From assembly GCA_016792845.1 (NCBI GenBank), contig JAEUKH010000049.1:124001-188000 (forward strand): a stretch of 64,000 nucleotides of DNA, read 5' to 3'. A program made the position numbers and the translations under genes. Origin of the DNA: Myxococcales bacterium (lineage in GTDB: Bacteria; Myxococcota_A; Polyangia; Polyangiales; Ga0077539). The stretch's first letter is position 1. The number at the start of each line of letters is the position of its first letter. Positions 8,385 to 18,782 of this stretch are shown here, piece by piece. Under the pieces are notes generated by a model that made no database searches, was not told the DNA's origin, and was given only the letters and a program-made list of their open reading frames with translations.

Positions 8385-9461
8385 TCAGTCTTCTTGGACG
8401 GCGGCGCGGTTCTCGTCGCGCAGCGAGCGGCCGTACTTCAGCGCGGCGTCGCGCGCGTCGTAGGCCCTGACGATCTTGGCCACCAAGGGGTGCCGCACCA
8501 CGTCGATGTCGGTGAAGTTCGTAAAGCCGATGCCCTCGACCCCCGCGAGGAGCGTGATCGCGTCGCTGAGCCCGCTCTTGCGGCCCTCGGGCAGATCGAC
8601 CTGCGTCACGTCGCCGGTGATGATCGCCTTCGAGTCGTATCCGAGCCGCGTGAGAAACATCTTCATCTGCTCGGGGGTCGTGTTCTGCGCCTCGTCGAGG
8701 ATCACGAAGCTGTCGTTGAGCGTGCGGCCGCGCATGAAGGCGAGGGGCGCCACCTCGATCGAGCCGCGCTGGATGAGGGCCTGGGCCTTGTCGAGGTCCA
8801 TCATGTCGTGCATGGCGTCGTAGAGGGGGCGGAGGTAGGGGTTGACCTTCTCGGCCAGGTCGCCCGGCAAGAACCCGAGCTTCTCGCCCGCCTCGACCGC
8901 GGGGCGCGTCAAGATGATGCGCTTGACCTTCTTCTGCATCAGCGCCGACACGGCCATGGCCATCGCGAGGTAGGTCTTGCCCGTGCCCGCGGGCCCGATG
9001 CCGAACACGATGTCGTTGTCGCGGATCGACTCGATGTACTTCTTCTGGGCGATCCCCTTGGGGGCGATCACGCGGTGCCGCGCGCTCACCAGCACCACGT
9101 CGTGGAAGATGTCGTGCAGCTTCATGTCAGGGTGATCGCGCAAGAGCCTGACGGCGCGGGCCACGTCGTTGGCGTGCACCTCGTTGCCCTCGCGGATCAT
9201 CTGGCTGAGCTCGGCCACCGCGCGCTCGGCGAAGGCGACGTCTTCGGCCGCGCCCTGGAGGTGAATCTGGTTGCCGCGAGAGCCGAACGAGACCCCCGTC
9301 TCGGTCTCAAGGATCCGAAGGTGCTCGTTGCGCGGGCCGCAGAGGGCCATCAACAGCGCCGGGTCGTGGATCTCAACCTGCGCCGTCGAGACCGCCGCCG
9401 CGCCGCGGCCCGAGGGAGTTGAACGATCTTTGTTGGAGCTTGAACCGTCGCGGTTGGCCAT
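8385..9461 (-). CDS. phoH: PhoH-family ATPase (YbeZ-like)
   Basis: A 358-aa cytoplasmic protein. Residues ~30-110 form the KH-like N-terminal region seen in YbeZ/PhoH proteins ('LCGPRNEHLRILE', 'LQGAAEDV'). The ATPase core follows with Walker A 'GPAGTGKTYLA', 'RPAVEAGEKLGFLPGD' (family signature), Walker B 'VILDEAQNTT' and 'ITGDVTQVDLP'. Length and order match the family. YbeZ proteins work with the endonuclease YbeY in rRNA maturation and stress response; no ybeY is next to this copy in the window. It lies 69 bases downstream of the FliI/SctN-type gene on the same strand and may share its transcript. Confidence 0.95.
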   Translation of the reverse strand: MANRDGSSSNKDRSTPSGRGAAAVSTAQVEIHDPALLMALCGPRNEHLRILETETGVSFGSRGNQIHLQGAAEDVAFAERAVAELSQMIREGNEVHANDVARAVRLLRDHPDMKLHDIFHDVVLVSARHRVIAPKGIAQKKYIESIRDNDIVFGIGPAGTGKTYLAMAMAVSALMQKKVKRIILTRPAVEAGEKLGFLPGDLAEKVNPYLRPLYDAMHDMMDLDKAQALIQRGSIEVAPLAFMRGRTLNDSFVILDEAQNTTPEQMKMFLTRLGYDSKAIITGDVTQVDLPEGRKSGLSDAITLLAGVEGIGFTNFTDIDVVRHPLVAKIVRAYDARDAALKYGRSLRDENRAAVQED

Positions 9462-9530
9462 AGAAGTGCGACGCTAGCACGCCCCCTCGAAGGCGCCGCC
9501 ACTTCGCTGCAATTGCCGCGCTGCGTGACG

Positions 9531-10871
9531 CTACGGCGGGCCCTCGCGGCGCCCGGGCCTGACCACCGCGGCCAGCGCCGCGAGGCTCTCGTCGAAGGGG
9601 TCGGGGCGGTGCATGCCCTGGCGCAGGAAGCTCTCGATGAGCGGCCAGCGCGCGAGGGCGGCGTCGGTGGTGGGGTCGCTCCCGCGGGCGTAGGCGCCGA
9701 GGGCGATGAGGTCGCGCCGCTCTTCGTGTGCGGCGAGCCAGCGCTTGAGCGTCGCCGCGTCGTCGCGCTGGGCCTCGGCGGTCACCTGCGGCATCGTGCG
9801 CGAGACCGAGGCCACCACGTCGACGGGCGGGCTCTGGCCGCGGGTGAGGAGCTCGCCGCGCAGCACCAGGTGCCCGTCGAGCACGCTCAGCGCCTCTTCG
9901 GCGATGGGGTCGTCGAGGGTCGGGCCTTCGACCAGCACCGTCATCACCGCCGTGATCGCGCCCTCGGCGCTCATGCCGCAGCGCTCGATCAGCCGCGGCA
10001 ACAAGCCAAACACGCTCGGCGGAAAGCCCCTCCGGGTGACCGCCTCGCCCGCCGCCAGGCCGAGCTCGCGCTGCGCCCGCGCCACCCGGGTCAGCGAGTC
10101 GAACACCAAGAGCACATGCCGCCCCTGATCGCGAAAGTGCTCGGCCACGCTGAGCGCCGTGTGCGCCGCCCGCACCCGCATCGCCGCGGGCTCGTCGCTG
10201 GTGGCCACCACGGTCACCGCACGCGCGCGGGCCGCGCCGAGGGTGTCGTCGAGGAAGCTCCGCACCTCGCGGCCGCGCTCGCCGATGAGGGCCACCACCG
10301 CGACGTCGAACTGCGCGTGCCGCACGATGGCGCCGGTGAGGGTGCTCTTGCCCGCGCCGGGCCCCGCGAAGAGCCCCACGCGCTGCCCGACGCCGAGCGT
10401 AAGGCAGCTGTCGATGAGCCGAAGCCCCGTCACAAAGGGTCGCGCGATTGGCGCGCGCAGCATGGGGTCTGGCGGCCGCCGGTGTCGCGGCACCCGGGCG
10501 AGGGGCCCGCTGACCGCCGGGCCGCCGTCACGCGCCCGCCCGTGGCCGTCGAGCACCCGACCGAGGAGCGAAGGCCCCACCGCGAGCTCGGCCTCGTCGT
10601 CTGCGCGCGACACCGGGTCTTCGCGCGCGACGCCGCGGGGGTCGCTGAGCGGCGCGGCGAGGCCGTGGTCTTCTTCGAGGGCGATCACCTCGGCCAGGAG
10701 CGGCGCGAGCCCCGAGCGCGCGATGGAGACGGTGTCACCGAGCCGGAGCCCCGCGAGGCGCACCCCGATGAGGTCTTGCCGCGCCGCCACCACCCGCCCT
10801 TCGGCGGCGATGGGCGCAGGCCCCGCGAGCGAGAGCCGCGCCCGGGCCTCGGCGATGGGGTCGTCGACCAT
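9531..10871 (-). CDS. FliI/SctN-type rotary ATPase, orphan
   Basis: A 446-aa ATPase of the flagellar/type III secretion class. Order: an N-terminal beta-barrel-like part, 'PIARPFVTGLRLIDS', Walker A 'GPGAGKST' (residues 170-177), 'ALIGERGREVRSF' (diagnostic for FliI/YscN/SctN), Walker B 'VLLVFDSLTRVARAQRE' and 'GFPPSVFGLLPRLIERCG'. Length is normal and the motifs are intact, so it should be active. In known systems it strips chaperones and unfolds export substrates. No flagellar or injectisome gene lies beside it: the neighbours are an acyl-CoA ligase 12 bases upstream and phoH downstream. It may serve a dispersed secretion apparatus, or have another role. Confidence 0.9.
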   Translation of the reverse strand: MVDDPIAEARARLSLAGPAPIAAEGRVVAARQDLIGVRLAGLRLGDTVSIARSGLAPLLAEVIALEEDHGLAAPLSDPRGVAREDPVSRADDEAELAVGPSLLGRVLDGHGRARDGGPAVSGPLARVPRHRRPPDPMLRAPIARPFVTGLRLIDSCLTLGVGQRVGLFAGPGAGKSTLTGAIVRHAQFDVAVVALIGERGREVRSFLDDTLGAARARAVTVVATSDEPAAMRVRAAHTALSVAEHFRDQGRHVLLVFDSLTRVARAQRELGLAAGEAVTRRGFPPSVFGLLPRLIERCGMSAEGAITAVMTVLVEGPTLDDPIAEEALSVLDGHLVLRGELLTRGQSPPVDVVASVSRTMPQVTAEAQRDDAATLKRWLAAHEERRDLIALGAYARGSDPTTDAALARWPLIESFLRQGMHRPDPFDESLAALAAVVRPGRREGPP

Positions 10872-10883
10872 CGCGCCCGGGGC

Positions 10884-12686
<1,803 letters not shown>

Positions 12687-12836
12687 CGCTGCCTCCGCCT
12701 TCGTCGAAGCGCGAACGCTAAGGTACCGCCCCCCGTAACGGAAGCCCCAATCTCCCCCCGACGCGCGCTTCTCGCCCCCGCCGTCGCGCCCCGCCGGTCG
12801 GCATCGCTCCGCTGTCGCAGGGGCCCGCGCGGCGGC

Positions 12837-13901
12837 CTAGCCCGCTCGCATCGCCTGGCTCAGCCGCTCGGCCGTCTGTCGCACCAGCGGAACCACCTGG
12901 CTGTAGTCCATCCGCTGCGACCCGATGACGCCCACCACCCCGGCGCCCTCATCGAACGACGCCATCACCAACGACAGCTCGGGCCCGATCCCGTGCCCCG
13001 CGTGCTCGCTCCCGATCACCACCCGCAGCCCCGGCGCCCGCAGCGCCTCGTCGAGCAGGGTCAAGAGCAGCGCCTCGTCGTCGAGCGTACGGAGCAGCGC
13101 CCGGGCCGCATCGACGCGCGAAAACTCCGGCCGCTCGATGAGCTGCGCGGCGCCCTCGACCAGCACGCTCCCTTCGGCTTCGGTCACCGCCGCGATGGCC
13201 CGGTCGCCCATCTCGAGGGCCCGCACGGCGAGGCTTTGGGGCCGCGGCGGCGCGGGGCTCCGGGCCCGCTCGGCGCTGAGCTCGCTGGCCAGGATGGCCC
13301 TGATTTCACCGAGGGTTCGGCCCTCGATGCGGGCCGCGAGGAGGTTGTTCACCCGGTCGAGCTCGGCCGGGGTCGGGGTGTCATCGACCCGCAGCACGCG
13401 ATGCTCGACGGCCCCGTTGGTGGCCACGATCACCGCGAGGAGCTCGTACGGCCTCAGCACGAGGAAGCGCAGGTCTTTGAGCACCCACGCCTCGGTGCGC
13501 GGGGGCCGCAGGAGCGCCGCCCCGCCGCTGAGCTCGGCCAGCACTTTGTTGGCGTGGCGCAGGAGCGCGTCGATGCCGGGCGCCACCTCGGCGAGGCGCC
13601 GCGCGAGGCGGTCGTCGGCCCGGGGCTCTGCGAGGTTGACCATGGCCTCGGCGAAGAACCTGATCCCCGCATCGGTCGGGACGCGCCCCGCGCTTGTGTG
13701 CGGTTTCACGAGGTACCCTGCCGCCTCAAGCTCCGCGAGCACCGCCCGGATCGAGGCCGGCGAGAGCTCGAGCCCGTGGTGGAGCGCGAGATTCTTCGAA
13801 GCCACGGGCTCACCCGTGGCGATGAAGTCACCGACCACGGTCAGCAGGATCTTTCGTGCACGGTGGGAGAGCGACACCGACGAAACCTCAACCTCTGTCA
13901 T
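12837..13901 (-). CDS. hrcA: heat-inducible transcription repressor HrcA
   Basis: A 354-aa protein matching HrcA in length and layout. It has an N-terminal winged helix ('RKILLTVVGDFIATGEPVAS', then 'LELSPASIRAVLAELEAAGYL' and 'PHTSAGRVPTDAGIRFF') and the GAF-like C-terminal part with 'IGSEHAGHGIGPELSLV' and 'GVVGVIGSQRMDYSQVVPLV'. HrcA binds CIRCE operators to repress groE/dnaK. Start ATG 13901 was chosen because it gives the normal length; the longer in-frame extension has no family match. No CIRCE (TTAGCACTC-N9-GAGTGCTAA) is seen upstream and the usual partners grpE/dnaK/dnaJ are absent from the window, so it stands alone here. Confidence 0.93.
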   Translation of the reverse strand: MTEVEVSSVSLSHRARKILLTVVGDFIATGEPVASKNLALHHGLELSPASIRAVLAELEAAGYLVKPHTSAGRVPTDAGIRFFAEAMVNLAEPRADDRLARRLAEVAPGIDALLRHANKVLAELSGGAALLRPPRTEAWVLKDLRFLVLRPYELLAVIVATNGAVEHRVLRVDDTPTPAELDRVNNLLAARIEGRTLGEIRAILASELSAERARSPAPPRPQSLAVRALEMGDRAIAAVTEAEGSVLVEGAAQLIERPEFSRVDAARALLRTLDDEALLLTLLDEALRAPGLRVVIGSEHAGHGIGPELSLVMASFDEGAGVVGVIGSQRMDYSQVVPLVRQTAERLSQAMRAG

Positions 13902-13989
13902 GCATAGAGTCTCGGCCCGCGGCCTGTCAAACGCCGCCCGCCCTTCGACGCGGCCTTGCCGTCTTCGCGTATGCGGCGGCGTCATCGGG

Positions 13990-14525
13990 CCGGTACGCGG
14001 TTACCGGGTCACGAATCGCGTGGTTGGGGGTGACCCTTGTGGTCGCCCGCCGTTGCCCATCGCCGGGCGGGCACGCGGTTACCGGGTCATGCACCGCGTG
14101 GTTGGGGCGACCCTTGTGGTCGCCCGCCGTTGCGCGTCGCCGGGCAGGCACGAGGCCTGCCCCTACCGGGTCACGCATCGGGTGGTGGGGGCGACGTTGC
14201 GGTGGGGGCGACCCTTGTGGTCGCCCGCCGTTGCGCGTCGTCGGGCGGGTACGCGGTTACCGGGTCACGAATCGCGTGGTTGGGGGTGACCCTTGTGGTC
14301 GCCCGCCGTTGGGCGTCGTCGGGCAGGCACGAGGCCTGCCCCTACCGGGTCACGCATCGGGTGGTGGGGGCGACGTTGCGGTGGGGGCGACCCTTGTGGT
14401 CGCCCGCCGTTGGGCGTCGCCGGGCAGGTATGCGGTTGCCGGGTCACGAACCGCGTGGTTGGGGCGACCCTTGTGGTCGCCCGCCGTTGCGCGTCGTCGG
14501 GCGGGTACGAGGCCTGCCCCTACCA
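13990..14525. repeat. REP-like palindrome array with alternating 77/101-bp period
   Basis: Between hrcA and the YhhN gene there is no gene. Six copies of CCCTTGTGG begin at 14034, 14111, 14212, 14290, 14391 and 14468, so the spacing alternates 77, 101, 78, 101, 77. Each is the loop of a palindrome GGGCGACC-cttgt-GGTCGCCC; in copies 1 and 4 the left arm reads GGTGACC, which still pairs as G-U in RNA. Long units add a second palindrome, GGGCAGGC-acga-GGCCTGCCC, and a block around 'cgcatcgggtggtggggg'. The array is a ~178-bp higher-order repeat of two unit types. The same palindromes recur at 58.7-59.2 kb. Confidence 0.92.
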
Positions 14526-14582
14526 GGCGTGTGGGTTCATCGTTTCGCCTCGGTGGGGGGTGTGACAGGCTCTCGGGCGACG

Positions 14583-15215
14583 ATGAACAGCGGCGCGTGG
14601 ATCACCCTGGTCGCGACGGCGGCGCTCCTGGCGCTCGTCTCGCGTGGCTCGCGGCTCGGCGAGTGGATCTTCAAACCGCTCGCGTCGACCGGCTTCGTGC
14701 TCTCGGCGCTCCAGCACGGCGCCACCACGACGCGCTTCGGGCAGGCCGTCTTGGCCGCGTTGGTGCTCTCGTGGTGGGGCGACGTGCTCTTGATCCCGAG
14801 GGCTGAGCTGAGCTTCCTGGCCGGCCTCGGGGCCTTCTTGCTCGGGCACGTCGGCTTCGCGGTGGCCTTTGTGATCCGCGGCGTGGCGTGGCCCGTGGCC
14901 TTAGGAGGGCTGTGCCTCCTCGCGGTGCCGCTTTGGGGCGTCGGGCGGTGGCTTTTGCCGAAGGTTCCGGCTGAGATGAAGCTGCCGGTGATGGCGTACA
15001 TGGGCGTCATCACGGTGATGGTGGCGCTCTCGGCCGGCACCTACGCCGCCCACGGTAACGCGATCCTGCCGCTCGGGGCGGTGTGCTTCTATTTGAGCGA
15101 CCTCTCGGTGGCCCGAGACCGCTTCGTGGCGCCGGGGTTCGCCAACAAAGCCTGGGGCTGGCCGCTGTATTTCGGCGCCCAACTCCTCGCCGCCTACAGC
15201 CTCGTCGCGGGCTAG
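14583..15215 (+). CDS. YhhN/TMEM86-family membrane protein (lysoplasmalogenase-like)
   Basis: A 210-aa polytopic membrane protein with about seven hydrophobic helices. Family positions visible: 'FKPLAST' near the start, 'WWGDVLLI' (conserved GD), 'GAFLLGHVGFAVAF', 'MKLPVMAYM' and 'GAVCFYLSDLSVARDRF' (conserved SD). These fit YhhN/TMEM86, whose animal members hydrolyse the vinyl-ether bond of lysoplasmalogens. Some Myxococcota make plasmalogens, so a role in ether-lipid turnover is plausible but inferred. Start ATG 14583 sits just after the REP array; longer in-frame starts run through the repeats and are rejected. Convergent with pyrB, with the 22-bp hairpin array between them. Confidence 0.8.
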   Translation: MNSGAWITLVATAALLALVSRGSRLGEWIFKPLASTGFVLSALQHGATTTRFGQAVLAALVLSWWGDVLLIPRAELSFLAGLGAFLLGHVGFAVAFVIRGVAWPVALGGLCLLAVPLWGVGRWLLPKVPAEMKLPVMAYMGVITVMVALSAGTYAAHGNAILPLGAVCFYLSDLSVARDRFVAPGFANKAWGWPLYFGAQLLAAYSLVAG

Positions 15216-15342
15216 TCTGCCGATACGTGGGGACGTATCTGCCGATACGTGGAGACGTATCTGCCGATACGTGGGGGCGTATCTGCCGATACGTGGGGGC
15301 GTATCTGCCGATACGTCGGGGCGTATCTGCCGATACGTCAGA
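15216..15342. repeat. six tandem 22-bp units, each a hairpin
   Basis: Six contiguous copies of a 22-bp unit begin at 15216, 15238, 15260, 15282, 15304 and 15326. Most units centre on ACGTATC-tgcc-GATACGT (7-bp stem, 4-base loop; outer pairs vary to GCGTATC and the first copy lacks the left arm), separated by G-rich linkers (gggg, ggag, ggggg). The array fills the 145-bp gap between the convergent YhhN and pyrB genes, starting one base after the YhhN stop codon. There are no spacers, so it is not CRISPR. It could act as a two-way transcription terminator or as a protein-binding array spaced by about two helical turns. Confidence 0.95.
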
Positions 15343-15360
15343 AGCGCGCTGAGAAAGGCC

Positions 15361-16317
15361 TCAGGTGAGCGGCGATTGCCCCACTTCGGCCGCGAGGAGG
15401 TACAGCACCGCCATGCGCAGGGCCACGCCCGCCTCGACCTGATCGAGGATCACGCTCTGACGACCGTCGGCCACCGAGGGGTCGATCTCGACGCCGCGGT
15501 TCATCGGCCCCGGGTGCATCACGATCGCGTCAGGGCGCGCCGCCGAGAGCCGCTTCGCCGTCAGCCCGTAGGTGCGGCTGTACTCGCGCGTCGATGGGAT
15601 CAATGCCTCGGTGAGCCGCTCGTGCTGAATGCGAAGCATCATCACGACATCGGCGCCCTCAAGGGCCGCGTCGAAGTCGGTGAAGACCTCGGCCCCGAGC
15701 GCCTCGACTCCGACCGGAAGGAGCGTCCGCGGCGCGCACACCCGCACCCGCGCCCCGAGCCGGGTCAAGAGGTGAATGTTCGAGCGCGCCACCCGAGAGT
15801 GCGCGATGTCGCCCGCGATGGTCACCACCAGCTCGCCGATGCGGCCCTTGGCCCTGCGGATGGTGAACGCGTCGAGGAGCGCCTGGGTCGGGTGCTCGTG
15901 CGTTCCGTCGCCCGCGTTGACCACCCCCGCCTGCGTGTGACGGGCGATAAAGTGCGGAGCCCCCGAGTGCGGGTGGCGCACGACGATCACGTCGGGGCGC
16001 ATCGCTTCGAGGGTCTTGAGCGTGTCGTAGAGGCTCTCGCCCTTGCTGGCCGAGCTCGACGACGCCGAGATGTTCACCACGTCGGCCGAGAGGCGCTTGC
16101 CCGCCAGCTCGAAGCTCGTGCGGGTGCGGGTCGAGGCCTCGTAGAAGAGGTTGATCACGGTCTTCCCGCGCAGCGTGGGCACCTTGCGCACACGCCGCCG
16201 AGACACGTCGAAGAAGACCTCGGCGGTGTCGAGAAACTGCACGATCTCGCGGGGGTCGAGGTCTTCGATGCCGAGGAGGTGCCGGGCCGCAGGTTTCACG
16301 CCCCGAGGGGGTACCAC
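15361..16317 (-). CDS. pyrB: aspartate carbamoyltransferase catalytic chain
   Basis: A 318-aa enzyme of pyrimidine synthesis that joins carbamoyl phosphate to aspartate. Diagnostic sites: 'FYEASTRTRTSFE' (carbamoyl-phosphate STRTR), 'VNAGDGTHEHPTQALLD' (HPTQ loop), 'IAGDIAHSRVARSN' and 'VMHPGPMNRGVEI'. Length is usual. The listed GTG start at 16317 and a GTG at 16299 ('VKPAARHLLGI') are both possible; 'RHLLGIEDLD' is where the family begins. It is the second gene of a pyrR-pyrB operon, 74 bases after pyrR. A pyrC is not seen next to it. Confidence 0.96.
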   Translation of the reverse strand: MVPPRGVKPAARHLLGIEDLDPREIVQFLDTAEVFFDVSRRRVRKVPTLRGKTVINLFYEASTRTRTSFELAGKRLSADVVNISASSSSASKGESLYDTLKTLEAMRPDVIVVRHPHSGAPHFIARHTQAGVVNAGDGTHEHPTQALLDAFTIRRAKGRIGELVVTIAGDIAHSRVARSNIHLLTRLGARVRVCAPRTLLPVGVEALGAEVFTDFDAALEGADVVMMLRIQHERLTEALIPSTREYSRTYGLTAKRLSAARPDAIVMHPGPMNRGVEIDPSVADGRQSVILDQVEAGVALRMAVLYLLAAEVGQSPLT

Positions 16318-16391
16318 GGCGCACCCCGAAGCCGCCTGTTTTCAGCGCGTTCTCAGCGCTCGGTCGTGGCCGAATCGCGGCGCGGGGGGCG

Positions 16392-16928
16392 TCAGCGCCG
16401 TCGGAGCTCGACACGCTCAGGGCCCTCGGGGCCCATCACCACCTCGACCCGCGCGTCGGCCTCGGTGTCGAGGCTCAGGCCGATGAAGTCGGCCGCGATG
16501 GGGAGCTCCCGGTGGCCGCGGTCGATGAGCACCGCCAGCGAGACGGCTTTGGGGCGGCCGTAGTCGAGCAGGGCGTCGAGGGCGGCGCGCACCGTGCGGC
16601 CGGTGTAGAGCACGTCGTCGACGAGCACGATCACCCGCTCGGCGAGCTCGAAGGCGATGTCGCTCCGGCCGATGAGGGGGTTCGGCAGGGCCGTCGCGGC
16701 GTCGTCGCGGTAGAGGGTGATGTCGACGGCGCCGCGCAAGACATTTCGGCGGTGCTGGGCGCTCAACCGCGCGCCGAGGGCCTCGGCGAGGGGCACGCCG
16801 CCCCGGCGGATGCCGACCAGCGCGACCGGCGTCGAAGGCTTGAATTTCGTGGCAATGGCGAGGGCCATCTGGTCAAGCGTGGCAGCGATCGCGGGGCCAT
16901 CGAGGACGATTTCTGGGGCCGCAGTCAT
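16392..16928 (-). CDS. pyrR: bifunctional PyrR: pyr operon regulator / uracil phosphoribosyltransferase
   Basis: A 178-aa PRTase-fold protein. The PRPP loop 'VIVLVDDVLYTGRTVRAALD' matches PyrR (DDVLxTGRT), and 'LVGIRRGGVPLAEAL', 'DITLYRDD' and 'LIDRGHRELPI' complete the family pattern. PyrR senses UMP and, in Bacillus, causes transcription attenuation of pyr genes; it also has UPRTase activity. ATG 16928 is preferred to the in-frame GTG 16946 because family members begin near 'EIVLDGPAI'. It is the first gene of the operon and divergent from the chemosensory genes. I could not see a clear anti-antiterminator in the 74-base gap before pyrB. Confidence 0.94.
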   Translation of the reverse strand: MTAAPEIVLDGPAIAATLDQMALAIATKFKPSTPVALVGIRRGGVPLAEALGARLSAQHRRNVLRGAVDITLYRDDAATALPNPLIGRSDIAFELAERVIVLVDDVLYTGRTVRAALDALLDYGRPKAVSLAVLIDRGHRELPIAADFIGLSLDTEADARVEVVMGPEGPERVELRRR

Positions 16929-17024
16929 GGCGCCCGAGGGTAACACCGGGGCGGCGAAATCTCAGGGGGTTCGCGAGGCTTGGCTTGACCGTGTGGGCCT
17001 CGGCGGTGTGGAGTGCGAGCGACG

Positions 17025-18782
17025 ATGCCGCGGCGGGTACTTGCGATCGACGACAGCGCGACACTCCGCGCGATCGTGCGTGAGGTTCTGACCGAGGCCG
17101 GGTACGAGGTCGAGACGGCGGTCGACGGGGCCGAAGGGCTCGAAATCGTGCAGCGTCAGGGCTTCGACCTGGTGCTCGTCGACTTCGTGATGCCGCGGCT
17201 GAACGGGTACCAGTTCGCGCAGGCCTTCCGGTCGCTCCCGGCGATGGGCGCGACGCCGATGATCTTGCTGAGCGCCAAGGCCGAGCAGATCGGCGAGCGC
17301 TTCTGCGCGCAGACCGGCGCCGTGGCCGCGCTGTCGAAGCCCTTTACGCCAGGGCAGCTGGTGACCCTGGTGCAGTCGGCGCTCGGCGAGACGCAGCAGT
17401 TTCAGTCGCCGCTGAAGTCGCTGAGCCCCGAGCCGATGATCGCGATGGCGTCGAGCGCGATGCCGACGGTGGGGCCGCCGCCGCGCACGGGCATGCCGAG
17501 CGGCGTGTCGGCGATGCGGCTCTCGGTGCCCGCTCCCGACGACCCTGAGCGCCCCGGGGGGCGGGTCTCGATCAGCACCCGCGAGCTGCGCCCGCCGCTG
17601 ACGCCGCGGCACGGGCTCGGGCAGGTGGTGGCGGCGGCGATGGGGGCCAGCGCGAGCGCCGAGCCGCTCTTCGGCCGCGAAGAGGCTGAGGGCTTTCTCT
17701 CGTGGCTCGATGACGAAGAGGGCGGCACCCGCGAAGAGGCGCCGGTGTACGAGCTTTCGGCGCGGCCCTCGCAGCCCCTGCGGCCGCCCTCGCGGATGTC
17801 GTGGCCGCCCGACTCGGTGTTCAAAGTGCCCGAGCTGCCCTCGCTCACGGAGTCGCGCGAGCACGCCCACGAGCGCTTCGCGACGGCGCTGGGGCGGGCC
17901 ATCATGCCCGTGCTCACCGACCTCGCGGCCACCGGCGGCAACGTGAGCGAAGAGACGGTCTCGCAGGTGCTTCGGTTCTATCTCTCGCAGCACGCGGTGT
18001 CGGCCCTCGCGCGGGAGCTGCGGCTCCTCGACCCGAACCTCCGCGGCGCCATCGCGCTCGAGGGCAACCTCGCCGCGGTGCCGCTCGGCGAGGTGTTTCA
18101 GCTGATGGCCCTGCAATCGCAGACGGGGCTCTTGGTGATCGAGCGGGCGGGCAAGGCGCCCACGCCGACGGTCACCGTGGCGCTCCGGCAGGGCCGCATC
18201 GAGCAGTGCTTCTCGCAGAACCTCGGGGCCGAGTTTCTGCTCGGGCGCTACCTCGTGGCGCACGCCGCGGTGCCCCGCGAAGAGATCGAAGGGCATGTGG
18301 TGACGGCCCGCAGCCGAAAGGTGCCGCTCGGGGCGTCGATGGTGGCGGCGGGGCATCTGCGGCCGGCCGATCTCGAACGGTGCCTGACGCAGCAGACCAG
18401 CGAGCTCATCTTCGAGGTCTTGCGGTGGAGCGCTGGGCGATTCCATTTCGAGGCAGGCGCGAGCGCCCCGGAGGCCGACGCGGCGCGGCTCTCGATCATG
18501 AGCGAGGCGCTGATCCTTGAGGCCTTCCGGCGCCTCGACGAGTGGCGCTTGATCGGCGAGTACATCGCCAGCGAGCGGGTCGTGTTCGCGGCCGACCCCT
18601 TGGCCCTCCAGGCCCACGGCCGCGAGCGCCTCAGCCGCGACGAGGTGCGGGTCTTCGAGGCCCTCGACGGCAAGCGCTCGGTGCGCGAGCTTGTGAGGCT
18701 CCTGGCGATGAACAGCTTCGACGCCAGCAAGGTGCTCTACCGCCTCGTGCGGGCGCGGCTCGTGGTGCAGGTGGGCGGGTGA
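17025..18782 (+). CDS. response regulator with C-terminal PATAN/DUF4388 domain
   Basis: A 585-aa protein. Residues 3-125 are a receiver domain: acidic pair Asp9/Asp10 in 'VLAIDDSATLR', phosphoacceptor Asp53 in 'LVLVDFVMPRLNG' and the conserved Lys in 'AALSKPF'. A 150-200-residue low-complexity Pro/Arg-rich linker follows. From about residue 330 comes a PATAN/DUF4388-type region ('GNLAAVPLGEVFQLMALQSQ', then 'TGLLVIER'), known in myxobacterial and other gliding or chemosensory regulators. No DNA-binding domain is visible. ATG 17025 is preceded by GGAG at 17010-17013. The stop overlaps the next gene's GTG (GTGA), making it first in a four-gene chemosensory operon. Confidence 0.88.
   Translation: MPRRVLAIDDSATLRAIVREVLTEAGYEVETAVDGAEGLEIVQRQGFDLVLVDFVMPRLNGYQFAQAFRSLPAMGATPMILLSAKAEQIGERFCAQTGAVAALSKPFTPGQLVTLVQSALGETQQFQSPLKSLSPEPMIAMASSAMPTVGPPPRTGMPSGVSAMRLSVPAPDDPERPGGRVSISTRELRPPLTPRHGLGQVVAAAMGASASAEPLFGREEAEGFLSWLDDEEGGTREEAPVYELSARPSQPLRPPSRMSWPPDSVFKVPELPSLTESREHAHERFATALGRAIMPVLTDLAATGGNVSEETVSQVLRFYLSQHAVSALARELRLLDPNLRGAIALEGNLAAVPLGEVFQLMALQSQTGLLVIERAGKAPTPTVTVALRQGRIEQCFSQNLGAEFLLGRYLVAHAAVPREEIEGHVVTARSRKVPLGASMVAAGHLRPADLERCLTQQTSELIFEVLRWSAGRFHFEAGASAPEADAARLSIMSEALILEAFRRLDEWRLIGEYIASERVVFAADPLALQAHGRERLSRDEVRVFEALDGKRSVRELVRLLAMNSFDASKVLYRLVRARLVVQVGG

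Noticed and set aside
13902..13990. CIRCE operator upstream of hrcA
   Set aside because: The TTAGCACTC / GAGTGCTAA inverted repeat is not present. A TTGACA-like hexamer at 13925-13930 lacks a convincing -10 and sits too close to the start codon.
15216..15342. CRISPR array
   Set aside because: The 22-bp units are directly joined with no unique spacers, and no cas gene is near.
16318..16391. PyrR-controlled attenuator between pyrR and pyrB
   Set aside because: No pair of competing hairpins with a T-tract could be seen in the 74 bases.
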